Assembly: GCA_032622095.1 (NCBI GenBank)
Contig: CP136069.1
Location: 165,718,394 to 165,782,393, forward strand
From: Siphonodentalium dalli
Taxonomy: Eukaryota > Mollusca > Scaphopoda > Gadilida > Siphonodentaliidae
Direction: 5' to 3'
Length of the DNA stretch: 64,000 nt
In this document: piece after piece, positions 40,446 to 52,893 of the stretch
Layout of the letters: every line of letters begins with the position of its first letter
Position numbering within the stretch: the stretch's first letter is position 1
The notes under the pieces: model-generated
The model's input: the letters and a program-made list of their open reading frames with translations, nothing else
Databases searched by the model: none
What the model was told of the DNA's origin: nothing
Position numbers and translations under genes: made by a program

Positions 40446-42315
40446 TGTAATACACATATATACATGATTCATTATCTTTTGCCGGGTAAGCTGAAATTGG
40501 CTCAGGGCATTCTGAATTAGTTGGTGTCAAATCGGACGGTGGACCTTTTAAAGGAAATGGCCAATTTAAACCTTAGAATTATGTCCATGAACTGTAGAAG
40601 GAGGGACACGATATGTTGATAAGTGCACGAAATACCGATATGCAGGGTTTATATTATTCTCGAAACAACACCGGGGTGTAACAAAAATTAGCTTAAATCT
40701 ACGATAGGGCTTCAATACTAACAAAATTGAGCGAAAACCCCGCGAATAATGATACTATACATACATGTAAATGTAACTATAGTCTTACTAACAAATGTAC
40801 CACACCCTTATAATTTCCATGTTTTTACACAAGTAAGCCCATGAGTGTATTTTGCACTCATCCATGACTCAAACCATTTATTTGTTGCATATATTATGTT
40901 GAGTATAATAGGAGATGGTCTCATAAATGGCCGGATTTTATGTACAGTCCCTCTTTAAAATGCAACAAATGTTTTTGCTCAGCTAAATCATAACGAACGT
41001 TTTGTATAACTATTTCCTGTTCAGAGAAACAAGGATCGTTACGTTCCCCCACAGGCGTTGTAAATTCCATAAACAGCTGAAATATTGCTGGGACGCGTTT
41101 TCCTTTTTTTAAATATAATATATAGTATATAAATAGGACCGCCTTTTGTCCTCTCGGTATTGATGTATAATGTAGACACATGGTTATTTAGATCCATATG
41201 AATTTCGCAACTGATAGAGCCTTTTTAAACTCCGTAATTATATATATCGTGCGTGCATAAACCCATGCAAATACACCTGAGGACAAAAATACAAAGATGA
41301 GCATAACAATTATGAAGAAATCTACACACCCGCCAAGCTGCATGTAATTTCCAACCAACAAACGACAAAAAAAGATGTCAAGCCATTTGACGCATCGCGG
41401 AAACATCTGTCCGTCTGTACCAGTTAACATTAGTAGGTGGGTGCTCGATTTGTCCATTCACACATTCCTGGTGTGTCTTAATCAAAGCAAATGAACACAC
41501 CCATTCTAAAAATACGCGCGCTCAGTCAGAAAACACTTGTACGTTGACGGTAAATGAATAAAGAGAATTAGAAATCATATCTTAACGAGAGAAGGATTAA
41601 GACGCTAACAGCATGATTGGCTAAATCGCATATAGGGATGTAAGAAACTCATAGGGAAATTGACTATCACCGAAAAGTTGATGACGTCATGTGTGAAATT
41701 GGGCATGAGATATATCCGAGCTATCTGGGTTGCATGGAGATTTCGTAATGTGGCATGAATATATAGGCTCCTTAAGAGTATATTGCTTATTGTATCATTT
41801 CGTTCTGGTGACCGACATCTAGTTAGAGGTTGAACTATTCTTAAAGATGCAAGGCCAAATTTGACACAGAACTAGTCGAAATTTCCGAAGCCAAATTTCA
41901 GCAAAAAGTGAGAACTACTTGCAATCACCATTAATCTGTCATTTGCAATAATGAGGCGGGCTAGTATCACAAAATTCACCCTCTTGTGACATCATTCTGC
42001 TTAGGCTTCATCATCTGGAAGTATATATAGTCTCAAACTAACATTGTTTTAGTTTCTTAGCCCTTCTATTCAGTTTCTATATCCCCTTATTTTCAGAAGA
42101 TAAAATGCACAATCGAGGTGACTAAAGGTTGAACATCACCAACTTCAACTGGGGAACTTCAATCTGATCCTATAGGTCCCCCTTAGCAGTTTAGGCCTAA
42201 GCAGAATGAGTTCACCAGAGGGTGAATTTGGTGACGCTAGCCTGCCGTGGACCACAATCAGCAAATGACAGACAAACTATATGCAGGCTTGTTGGTTGGC
42301 ACACAGAGGTGTATA
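40446..42315. other. Intronic sequence without recognised features
   Basis: Only short open frames, none with domain features. Short hydrophobic frames on the minus strand near 41188-41457 look accidental. Confidence 0.35.
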
Positions 42316-42528
42316 CAGTAATGCTCAAAGTAATTGACCACTTAACCACAGCAGAATTATGGGTAATTTTTCAGGATTTAGTCGGAAATATGGCTTGTTG
42401 CCATTCATCGGAAAGCTCTCGGCGAGAGCTTTCCGGTGAATGGCAACAAGCCATATTTCCGACTAAATCCTGAAAAATTACCCATAATTATGCTGTGGTT
42501 AAGTGGTCAATTACTTTGGGCATTACTG
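42316..42528. mobile_element. Mariner-like hairpin MITE, copy 2
   Basis: A 213-bp near-perfect palindrome bounded by TA on both sides. The terminus is CAGTAATGCtCAAAGTAATT, with the complement ending CATTACTG. The centre is GAAAGCTCTCGGCGAGAGCT. The TA target and CAGT end fit the Tc1/mariner group. Confidence 0.8.
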
Positions 42529-42689
42529 TAGTCGTTTCAGTCGTATCACGACGTTGTCAGAAAACTGTTGTACGATTGGCCGACAGACCGCGCATAGGGT
42601 TAATTACAATTTAACTGCACATAGAAACCACCGACCCTGGAAAACAACTCACAAACATGCCCAGATACACGAATAAATTTATCTGCCCT

Positions 42690-42803
42690 GTGCGTGGATG
42701 ACAAATCCACGTTGATCGGGATTAGAACCAGCCTTGCCGCCGCAGGGCGGCCTGTTTGCATAATAAGACATGCACTTTACCAACCAAACTACCTGAGCCC
42801 CAC
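42690..42803 (-). ncRNA. tRNA-like sequence, probably SINE head
   Basis: On the minus strand GGGGCTCAGGTAGTTTGGTT then GGTAAAGTGC resembles a tRNA 5' half with an A box. GGTTCTAATCC (42719-42729) is a good B box about 45 nt further on. The region between is too long and GC-rich for a standard anticodon arm plus variable loop, so a tRNA-derived SINE or a tRNA pseudogene is more likely than a working tRNA. Confidence 0.5.
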
Positions 42804-43619
42804 ACTGGGTGTAGATCCTTGTTCTAAACATCATGTACTCATCGACAGTGCATATAACAAACGTCACACTTAATATGTATACTTGGCAACGATGATTGGA
42901 TCAATATTATGGATATATCTCAGAGTGTTTCACCCCATCCCACTGATTTCCGAATATCAGTTAACAGAGGAGGTGAATACTGAATGTCACTTATAACTGA
43001 GGGGTGCATACTACTAATATCGCTTAACAGAGGGGTGAATACTGAATGCCAGTTAAGAAAATATATGAAGAATGACATTGATTTCACTCTGTGTTCTGGT
43101 ACATCTCGATGGCCGAATATAACGCGATTGGTATGTGAATGCCTGTCACGTGCAAACGACCACTTCACCGAACGAGATGTGAATGTGTTAATGGGTTTGT
43201 TGACAGGGCACGAGTGTTAGCACCATAGCACGAGATGGATAGCACGAGAGGCGCACCCTCGAGTTCTATCCTTCCGCGATGGCACAAGTGTCGTATCAGC
43301 AAACTCCCTAACAACCTTGTCGTTTTGTGTTTATTACACGTCACCATTCCTAATATCCGTGCATTAAAAGTTATAGGCTTACAAGATGTATACAGGGCTT
43401 GTATTTCGTGTGTGGTGATGCTTTTATTTTATAATTCCGATTTCATGGTTGAGGCGAACATCATGCACGTCATTTGAGTCAATGAGATGCGTATATAATG
43501 ACAATAACACTGTACTTCTAGAAAAAAGCGCGTGTAATAAGAGCTAAACATGCCATCAGATACCACATAAAAGTCGCATTCCAGGATTTTATTTCAATAC
43601 CGAATGCCGAAGACTGATG

Positions 43620-43990
43620 TATGAATCCTCATCACGTTCTCTTGAAAATAAGCTCATAATGAACTTATTTCAAAAACAGAAATAAGCCCATATCGGCATT
43701 ATTTTGTTTACGCTCTATATGAACCTAAATCGACTTACCATATGTACGCTTTTTATAATGTGCTTTCATTGTGGCCCGCGCCATAAAACGGAAACACGGG
43801 TATAAATCCGCTGTGGGCTTATTTCTTAAACAAATAAGTCCAATATGAGCCTATCTGAATATTTATGTCCAATATGAATCTACTTGCAGGAGGATATGTT
43901 TGAATCCTAAATACCAGCGGTGTCTGCATCTCTCGTAGCGGCGGATACTGACATGAAATGGGGACGACACCCCCATGTGTACTTGACATA
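43620..43990 (-). repeat. Dispersed repeat, family C, copy 1
   Basis: It shares AATAAGCCCA...GTGGAC, CATATGAACC and GGGCCACAATGAAA-N-CACATTATAAA blocks with 51340-51550 and 51960-52235. It is probably a worn MITE. Confidence 0.55.
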
Positions 43991-46042
43991 GTGATCATGA
44001 CAAACCTATACGATGTTTCCAAATGGGCCTACGCTTGCTTTGTCGAAAACATCCCTCAGTAAATGTTTATTATGCAGTGCCGCTGGTATGTCATATTTCA
44101 CTAACAACAGGGCTTCGCAAAATGAGGAGACGCCCTCACACACGTCATATAAAGATGGCTTCACGCCTACGACTAATTAGAGTCCTGTTCCAAAACATCT
44201 TTGGTGACCTTTTCGAGATAGTCCCATACGCGATTTGCTTTGCAAATTTAACAAATTAAAACAGTTGTCTTATGGTATTTTGAATATCAAATAAGTTAAT
44301 ATCCATATTTTTTAAGTTCAAAAATGTCGGTAACCCTGGCAGAGATCAATGAATGAGCGCAATCGCATATGGGTATCATTTAACTCATATTGGTCCCAGG
44401 GAACAGCCAAGAGGGCGACTTGGGAGACATCTTCCCCCTAAAATGTGTCACTTATCCCGACATGTGCCCCGGACGGAAGGACGGAGTCCTCGCACGATTA
44501 TGTACCACGAACCACATCGGGAGATCCGGGGCATGATAAGCTTAAGTCCTCAAACAAAACGGCATCAACGACACTGAATACTCTGAAATGTAGTACAGAT
44601 TTGAGTCATGCAATGTGGATGAGAAACGCCTGAACACAAATCGGTATTCGATGAAGAGGTTTTTCGCCAGCCACCTAACTTGTTTATTGATATGTATTCC
44701 AGAATTCGCGTAATGTACCTAGTATATATTGCTCCTGTATCACTCAAGTTTGCCAGGCATGTATATAAAAAATGCCACCACATGCTTTCAAACGATTATG
44801 CGGAATCTCGCGCATAAACTTCATTCCAATCTGTCGGCGCCTCGTGTAGTTGTGATGATGCAATCTCAGGTATTCCTCCCACCAAAATACACTTATTGAA
44901 TTCCAATAATGCACCATAGCACCTGGTTTTCGGATACAAAGTTATGAAGGAAGCAAAAATGTCGATATATCGGAATGATTAAATCGCTTGGCACATTCCA
45001 TGTAGTACGGTGTTTGTTAAATCGGTTGTGGTTCGGTAAGAGTGACCTCGCGCGAGAGGTCAAAGAATGAAAGAGAGGCTTCTTATAAGGAGAAACATGA
45101 TAATCACCTGAACACTCTCACTCACTGGGAATTTCGATCATTGCTCACAGATCTAGATAAGCTTAGGATGAATCACTCATTATATCTACACGGACTCTGA
45201 CAACAAGAGTTTTTTGTTGATGATTCAGAACACTACGGATACCGGAAGAGTCAGCGAAACTGTGGCACTTTTGTTCCTAATGAAATGCAGCCATAAAAAA
45301 TTCTTGTGGAATTTACTTCCCTCCCAGAAGCGTTCGCGTACTCAAGTCGACCCGATGTACCACAGGCTGGGCAGGTGGTCCTCTTGGGGTTTATGGGGTA
45401 TTTGGTGCTCATGAATGTGACGCCCCCAATGACGGTAGTTGGCTTATTAATTGGTACAAGGTTTAATTTCGTTTCTTTTCTAGCGGATCGAAGTTTTTAT
45501 GTCGCAGGTTGGATAGTGCGCTTCCTATTGTACGCTGTGTTGGTGGTTGATTTGTGGTTTCTTCGCAACTGGGGACACGCCATAAGTCTGCGCGGAATAT
45601 TAACCATGTGATCACCGAACACCGGAAACTTCTATAATATTGCTAAAACGCAGGGACACAGACTGAGGGGCTTGGTGTCTACCCCCACCCCCAACTATGA
45701 TAAAAAAAAATTTAAAAGTTGCCTGACACCACATGAGTTGGAAATTTCAGACTGATATTACGACTTTACAAGCAGTATGTGGCGTGAAATTTGAAGGTAT
45801 TGTTTTAACCCAAAAGTCGAATCTTTTCCTACTTTAGTTAAAATGTTTGGGCCGAAATGGATATTAGATGGAGATCTAAAATAGTAGGAAAGCTAAAGAT
45901 ACCATTTGTAAATTTCCAACATGGGATGAAAACAGAATTTCATGAATTGGCATTTTAGATTTTAGGTCTGGTTCAAGTGTGGGTGCAGTTGTAAATTGTA
46001 ATTGGACACCCCCACAAACGGAGATTCTCTGGCACTCCTAGA
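43991..46042. other. Intronic sequence, no gene supported
   Basis: A 101-codon frame at 45306-45611 encodes hydrophobic stretches but has no recognisable family, no supporting signals and lies in the activin-like intron. I do not call it. Confidence 0.35.
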
Positions 46043-46493
46043 GGTTACACTGGTGTAAATAAGGTTCCGAGTGACATCTAGCGGATGCGGGAGGAATATA
46101 TAGGAGAGAATAAAATAGACACTGGGCCCTGATTGGTCAATAGCCTTGTGTGCTTTTCACATAAAAAAATCATCACACCTCTTCCCTATGATTTCCCATA
46201 GGTAAAATAACCATTGGCACAGGAATTAACCCTTTGTAGTGAAGTTTGAATTTTTTGGTGTGGTCTAAAATATGACTGTATTTTTTTATGCGGTTCTGAC
46301 ACTAGTTACGAAAACATAAGATTTAAAGGCGAATTCCCTGCTAGACAGACATGATTTTTTTGTGTAAAAAGTTTCCCAAAATGTCAATTTTTCAGATTTA
46401 AAGAAAACTTTGGACCCAACATTTATATTGCCAACACTATACGCTAAAACGTTAGCACTGAGGCCTATGGAAAACATTTACACCAGTGTAACC
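46043..46493 (+). repeat. 451-bp direct repeat, copy 1
   Basis: Apparently identical to 47396-47846. It begins GGTTACACTGGTGTAAAT and ends ATTTACACCAGTGTAACC, so each copy has 17-18-bp inverted ends of its own. An identical 63-codon frame in both copies is not thought to be coding. Confidence 0.9.
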
Positions 46494-47395
46494 TAAAGGG
46501 AAAAAATAGCTTTTTATCATTTTTGATTCCTGGGAGTCACTTTAAAGCATTTTAATGCATTTTACAGAGCCTGGTCTTTCAGTCCAATGAATATCTCATG
46601 CTCGATGTGGCTATTCTTGCTGCTGATGCCTTCTTTCACTTGCATCAGCCAAAAAAATAGTAAGATTTTTCATAAAAAATGCCAATTTTTCAAGGTATTT
46701 TCAAAAAATTTCAAGGTGGTAATAGTCACATGATAATGCAAATGACCCATAACATGGGCATGTCAACGACACATATATCAATTGTTATAAGAACCTAATT
46801 TAACAAGTATTTTGGATTTTATAGCCAGTGATATACAGATATATATCATAAAAGTGTGTCATTTCCACTGGTGGGTATGGTCATTTGAAGGTTAATAGCA
46901 CTAAAACTTGGACACATTTAAGAAAATGCTTCAGCAATTCAAAGAGAGCATATCTTTATTCAACTAATTCAATATACACCCACATCCAGTTATCTTGGAT
47001 CACCCTTGCAGACCTGAAAATGTCATATTTTATTCTTCAATGTGCTGATAAAGTCATGCGCTTGATGCTCAGCTGATCAGATCTGGACTCAATGACCTCA
47101 CATCACCAGAAGTTCTCTCATGGAAAGAATATTGAACAGTCTTCCATAGCTGATCCAAGTTTGCAACACCAGACCCCTAAAACTGAGTGAAAATGGGGCC
47201 TGAACATGACTGGTGGTGGAAAATTGTGCTTTTTTTATGAATAATTTGTTAAAGGGGGTGGGGTTAAATTGTGTGTGATAAATAAAGAACCACAGACGTG
47301 ATATTGTTTTTGAACACATTTTTTCCATGGATGGGCAATTCTGAAGAAATGTAGGGAGTTACAATTATTCCGCGAAAAAGCGGGCTATCGCTTTA
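46494..47395. other. 902-bp interval between identical direct repeats
   Basis: AT-rich and non-coding. I see no primer-binding site or polypurine tract that would make this an LTR element. Confidence 0.5.
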
Positions 47396-47846
47396 GGTTA
47401 CACTGGTGTAAATAAGGTTCCGAGTGACATCTAGCGGATGCGGGAGGAATATATAGGAGAGAATAAAATAGACACTGGGCCCTGATTGGTCAATAGCCTT
47501 GTGTGCTTTTCACATAAAAAAATCATCACACCTCTTCCCTATGATTTCCCATAGGTAAAATAACCATTGGCACAGGAATTAACCCTTTGTAGTGAAGTTT
47601 GAATTTTTTGGTGTGGTCTAAAATATGACTGTATTTTTTTATGCGGTTCTGACACTAGTTACGAAAACATAAGATTTAAAGGCGAATTCCCTGCTAGACA
47701 GACATGATTTTTTTGTGTAAAAAGTTTCCCAAAATGTCAATTTTTCAGATTTAAAGAAAACTTTGGACCCAACATTTATATTGCCAACACTATACGCTAA
47801 AACGTTAGCACTGAGGCCTATGGAAAACATTTACACCAGTGTAACC
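47396..47846 (+). repeat. 451-bp direct repeat, copy 2
   Basis: Same length and, by eye, the same sequence as 46043-46493. It is flanked by TA on both sides (TTTA before, TAGA after). Confidence 0.9.
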
Positions 47847-48297
47847 TAGAACACCACGCGGCGGTTTTAAGCCTGGAATTATGCTCGCTTTTGATACACG
47901 GTTTCGAGGATCAAGTTATATAGGCCGATAAATGTATGTGCAAAAAATTAAAACAGATGGACAATTTATATGACGTTGCCATGTTTTTATTTTATTTTGT
48001 TCCAAATTATGCAGATATTATTTTGAGGTTCAAACCATACATGTAATCTTGCGATTAATATGGCCGGTTATAATTACATTTCCAGTTTTGAACTCCAAAT
48101 CACTAGGATTGTTTGAATAGCAATTCAAATATGACAGGTAGAAACAAATTTTGTCAGGGGCTGAGCGCAGTTTGTTCTGTAATGATTTAGAGCACGGAAT
48201 GCATCGAGAGGTTTCGCACAAAATTACGGGTACACACAGGAACAATTTCGTTCCCATAACGACGGTTATCGTCTGAACTTATCCGGCGTATTTTTAA

Positions 48298-48559
48298 CCC
48301 TTTCATGACTGATGCTTCGGGAATTTTGCGAAAACCCTATGCCAATGCATTCTCTAATATATGCGAGTCACCCATATGGAGCCTCAAATATATAAGAGAA
48401 TGCATGGCCTAACAATATTTACCTTGATCTTGTAAGTCAGTGCATTCTCTTGTATATGTGATGCTCCCTGTGGGAAACTCGTATGTATAAGTACTATAAG
48501 AGCATGCACTGGTACATTGTATTTAATGCTGCACCAGCTCAACTTCCGTCATGAAAGGG
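48298..48559. mobile_element. TTAA-flanked MITE with two hairpins, copy 2
   Basis: Perfect TTAA on both sides (48294-48297, 48560-48563). Ends are CCCTTTCATGAC and GTCATGAAAGGG. The two internal hairpins are at about 48342-48402 and 48435-48515. Confidence 0.82.
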
Positions 48560-48807
48560 TTAAATTATATTCTGCAGCGTCCAATTTCTCAAATCGCATA
48601 TTGTGCCATATCCGTATTATATGGTGTCGTAGCCACATTTTATGCGGACGGGAATACGAGAAGCATTCACGATTCACGCGTGCATCAGATATTCCAGATA
48701 AGTCAGACGTATACATCTTCGCCATGCTTTAGCAATATCAATTATGTGTCCCATTGGTGTTACACTCACTGAAGAATTTATCAAATCTGCGCGCTCTGTG
48801 CAACATT

Positions 48808-48945
48808 GTTAATAAACGCTCTTTATTTTTACCATATCTGGGGTGTATTAATCGACGCTCTTTATTTGTACCTTATGGGGGGGGCAAACGACGCGCGTTA
48901 TGTGTACCATATCATGGGGTAACAAACGACGCTCTTTAACCGTAC
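48808..48945 (+). repeat. Three tandem ~45-bp units with CGCTCTTTA, family D
   Basis: Units read AACGCTCTTTATTTNTACCA then TATCTGGGGTG. Single related units occur at about 54525-54560 (same strand) and 63670-63710 (opposite strand). Confidence 0.6.
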
Positions 48946-50084
48946 GTTTTACAAAAGTGACTGTGTTCGGTTTAATTTTGTTGCGATCGTTGGAGAGGTC
49001 TCGTGAAACTAAAGTTAGCCGCCATTAATATATAGTATAGACGTAGGTCACACTAGGTGTCCGTATTCTCTATATATGGAGCATCAAAAACTCTTGAGCA
49101 ATTTTGACATCCCGTAAATACCGATGCCAATATATGGAATGTCTTTATACTGAACCAGCATTATGTTGGTGATATGACTAATACAGTTTATTACATTCAT
49201 GAATGCTAACTGCTAATGTAAGTTTGTAGCATTCCTCTAATTGTTGACACAAAACATAAACCGGGTCCAGTTTCTTTTAAGCGTTTAATAATAAGCAGCA
49301 TGATTTGTTAATTTTCTCCCGACATGGAAACATAAAGAGCGTTCATCTCAGGGTGTGTGGAATATGTGTATCAGTTATAGTTACACAAAATACTTATTTA
49401 TACCTACGATCTATACTCTGTAAAAACATATATACAATACTCATAGCTGTACGGTCGCTGTACGGTCGCTGTCGGTCGCTCGAATTTTTAGAGGATGCTG
49501 AGGCTTTTTGCCAGAATTTTATTTACATGATATATTCATGGTTGTAACACAGTTTTTTTTGTATAATATACCTTGTAAATACACAGAAATATAATAAAAT
49601 AGATTCCAATTAACCTTAAATATATAATTCGGGCAGAAATGTGCAAAATACTGTAATTTACCACAATTTCCCCATGAAATACCATCGAACATGCCCGTAT
49701 TTTGAGCTTTCAAAACGATTGTTCCAGCCCCCCCCCCCCCCCCCCCGGCCCGTACGGCTATGACAATACAGACAGACAACTTATCGGTTCAGAGGAAAAA
49801 AGGTCCATTCTCTGTTAATTGCAACGTGATGTGGTAAAAATAAAGAGCGTTTGTCTCATTTGTGAGTGGAACGTGTAAAGTGGTTAATATACTTTTATAG
49901 GTCGTTTTGAACTTTTAGGGCATGCTGTACTGTCCGTATGAACTCATTTCATGTTACTATCGGTATATTTGGATGATCCTCAGGTACGTTTAAAATCAAG
50001 CGATTAGTAAAGGCTTAAATTAAATATCCACGGTCCGTTTTACACCCAAGAATTTCCTACGCCAATTTCCCGCTTGTAAATCAA
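48946..50084. other. Intronic sequence without recognised gene
   Basis: Contains a poly-C tract at about 49728-49746 and two CTGTACGGTCG repeats near 49450. Nothing else was recognised. Confidence 0.35.
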
Positions 50085-50355
50085 AAGATAATGAGAAATG
50101 CTTGTCATCATCATGATTCGTACCATACATGTGGGCATCGCAAAAATACACAAATGCTCACAATTGAGAAAGCTCTTTATTATATACCGCCTTTGAGATG
50201 ACGGAAGTATGTGCGCTCTTTATTATATATCGCTTTGTTGAGACGGGAGCTTGGATAATCTGTATAAGAGGCGATCAGTGCTTGGCTGACAAAAATTCAA
50301 AGCGTGTTGAAATTTCTTCTTTTGAAAATCGACACCTGTCCATCAAAGTCTCATA
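50085..50355 (+). repeat. Family B repeat, copy 2
   Basis: See 40195-40445; contains GCTCTTTATTATAT twice (50172, 50215). Confidence 0.6.
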
Positions 50356-51339
50356 TTATAAAAAAAAATAAAAATAAAAAAAAGTCTCATATTAATGGGC
50401 GCATGATACTGATATTATCAGTTTGCAGTATTATTGTCGCAAATCGGTAAGGACATCTTTAATTTGAATGCCATTGTTTTCGGAAGCATATAAAGTATGT
50501 ATTTCAGAATTTTATGTATGCGACATGTGTGGACCTATTATGATATCTTAAACGTGACAAATGCGTAAATTAGTATATTACATTTATGACGTGGAGAATA
50601 TACGTCGATTTAATCTGATAATATCGCTATACTATATTTCGGGGGGGGGGGGGGGTGTTGGTTGTCCAGTTCCAGAGTGTTAGGCGATAACATTAGGCCC
50701 TATATATTGTGCATGGCGGAATATTTTATAACACACAGGTCCGCTACCCGTATATGACACCAACTTGACCATTCATATATGCGGACTACATGTATATATA
50801 ACTGGTTGCTGTGGTATACATTATACCCGGATAAAGAATAGAATGTTATATTTGTTCTATATAACATATTACAATAAAGAGCATTTGTTGTTAGTTTTTT
50901 TAATGTGGTGAATATAAAGAGGGTTTTTTTGCGGAAAGATGATAACTACTGAATCGTTTTATCATATCAGCGCCGTAAGACTTTTACTACTATATATATA
51001 TACGTTTTCGTCTATTCATCGACCCATCTTCATCGCAAGAAAGTGACATATTCTATGGCTGGTTTTGACGTTGCTCGATTTTTGCAATGTCAGTATCATT
51101 AAGAATCACATTCGCTATACTAATTACCCCCACTTATTCTATTTATTTTTATTTTCTGTGTTGCGTCTCTTAACACCCTACAGCATTTTAAGTTATCGGA
51201 ATATCAATAAAATATTATTCATAACCCATCCCAAGTACACATCAGAACTAATTAGATATAACAATTATGCTGTTCAATTATCACATGTTTAAATTCAGAG
51301 GTGCCATTGAGCTGTCCCAAACCATATTGTATAATGGGA
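50356..51339. other. Intronic sequence without recognised gene
   Basis: Holds a poly-G tract at about 50640-50655 and an AATAAAGAGC word at 50873. No coding region was recognised. Confidence 0.35.
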
Positions 51340-51550
51340 GTTCCAGCGAATAATTCGCACGATGAACACGGAATAAAATATATAATTCCACTATGGGATT
51401 ATTTTAGAATCAAATAATCCATTACGAACCTATGTGAACATTATAGGTCGAGTGTGAACCTAGTTGTATATATGTTGGAATATACTCTGAATTAAACACA
51501 TAGTGGACTTATATCCCTCATTCCGTTTCATGTCGCGGGCCACAATGAAA
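51340..51550 (+). repeat. Family C repeat, copy 2
   Basis: Shares CACTATGGGATTATTT, ATAGTGGACTTATATCCC and CGGGCCACAATGAAAAC with 43620-43990 and 51960-52235. Confidence 0.5.
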
Positions 51551-51560
51551 ACTAATTTAA

Positions 51561-51935
51561 CCCTTTACCCAACAAACCGACCAAAAACGCCCAAATAAAG
51601 CTGCAACAGCCTAAATTATCTTGGGTCTGTCTCAATAAAACCATACAAATATGGATATCTAGTGATTTGGAGTTCAAAACTGGAAATGTAATTATATTAT
51701 TTTGAGGTTCAAACCATACATGTAATCTTGCGATTAATATGGCCGGTTATATGGATATCATTGGAACCGGCTCATTATAACCGGCCATTGACCATTTTTT
51801 CTTACATTCTTTAACAATTTTATAATTTTTAATGTGTTAAGCCAATGCATTCTCTTATATATGCGAGGCGACCTATGGTCGACTCGCATATATAAGAGAA
51901 TGCATTGGCACAGGGCCGTTCTGTTGGGTAAAGGG
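51561..51935. mobile_element. TTAA-type MITE, second family, copy 1
   Basis: Ends are CCCTTTACCCAACAAACC and GTTCTGTTGGGTAAAGGG; flanks are TTAA and GTAA. A hairpin of the type GCCAATGCATTCTCTTATAT occurs near the right end (51841-51908). Confidence 0.75.
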
Positions 51936-51959
51936 GTAACTTAAAGAGCGTACATCAGG

Positions 51960-52235
51960 TAAGTCGTTAATTGGTTTATTCATGTTATATTCCGCCCATA
52001 ATGAACTTATTTTTGAGTAGATAATGGCACTAAATCAACATATCCTCGTAAAAATGGGTTCATATGGACATATGATTCTATAATAAGCCCACAGTGGACA
52101 TATACCCGTTATTCCGTCTTATGACGAGGGCCACAATGAAAACACATTATAAAGAGCGTACATCTGGTAAGTCTATTTAGAGCGTAAAAAGGCCGTTATG
52201 GGCTTAATTATGTTTTAAAATAAGTTCAATATGAT
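51960..52235 (+). repeat. Family C repeat, copy 3
   Basis: Shares the GGGCCACAATGAAAACACAT block with 43740-43770 (reverse) and includes TATAAAGAGCGTACATCTGG. Confidence 0.55.
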
Positions 52236-52893
52236 CTCTAAATAGCCACAATATTTTACATAACGCGCTACGACATACCCGGTACCCTAAAATAGCCACC
52301 CCGACACTTATGAACCAATATACATGTATATCTGTATTTGCACACACTCGATACAAGCTAACATATACGTTTACGGCGCTCATGTTGTTTGACATTTTGA
52401 AAATCAGAACTCTGTAAAAGAAAGAAAAAGAGCATCTAATGTAAAAAAAAAAAAAAAAAAAAGCTAATCAAAATTTATCAGATGTAAATACTAATATACT
52501 ATAGCTTGTGATATACGAACAATTCCACCGGGTTCAGTCACCGCGTGTCATTGAAATCGATAATAACCAATGCTGGTGGATTTAATGAAAATGGGTATCT
52601 GGTTAAATTTGTTCTACAAATTTTGACTCCAATAGCAGTTGTAGAAAGAGTATAACAGTTCCCTTTGACATTAACGCAGACAGATTTTAAAAGGAAATTT
52701 CCTGTACCCTAAACAATGGACTCTTTTTTTCTGAAGACGAATACTCTTCGATAAGCAATATGTTAGCTTGAAATATAGAAAACGCCATCTATTAAATACT
52801 ACAAATTATGCGTGTACATATTTTAACGTTTCTTCAACCTGGTACTGCTAAAAAAAAAAAGTACATAATGTGTGCCTTATGGTTCGTAGTTAC

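Larger units (their letters stand above)
34294..52893 (-). other. Predicted ~18.6-kb intron of the activin-like gene
   Basis: Bounded by GTAACT at 52893 and CAG at 34294 on the minus strand, with compatible phases. It is filled with repeats: the right arm of the long inverted repeat, mariner- and piggyBac-like MITEs, a tRNA-like SINE head and identical 451-bp direct repeats. No additional exon is needed for a continuous propeptide, but a small alternative exon cannot be excluded. Confidence 0.65.

Noticed and set aside
45306-45611. 101-codon hydrophobic frame
   Set aside because: No recognisable family, no promoter or splice evidence, and it lies in the predicted intron of the activin-like gene on the other strand.
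46286-46477. 63-codon minus-strand frame present identically at 47639-47830
   Set aside because: Identity is explained by the 451-bp repeat; the translation has no protein-like features.
46043-47846. LTR retrotransposon
   Set aside because: The repeats do not start TG or end CA, have their own inverted ends, and there is no visible primer-binding site, polypurine tract or coding region.
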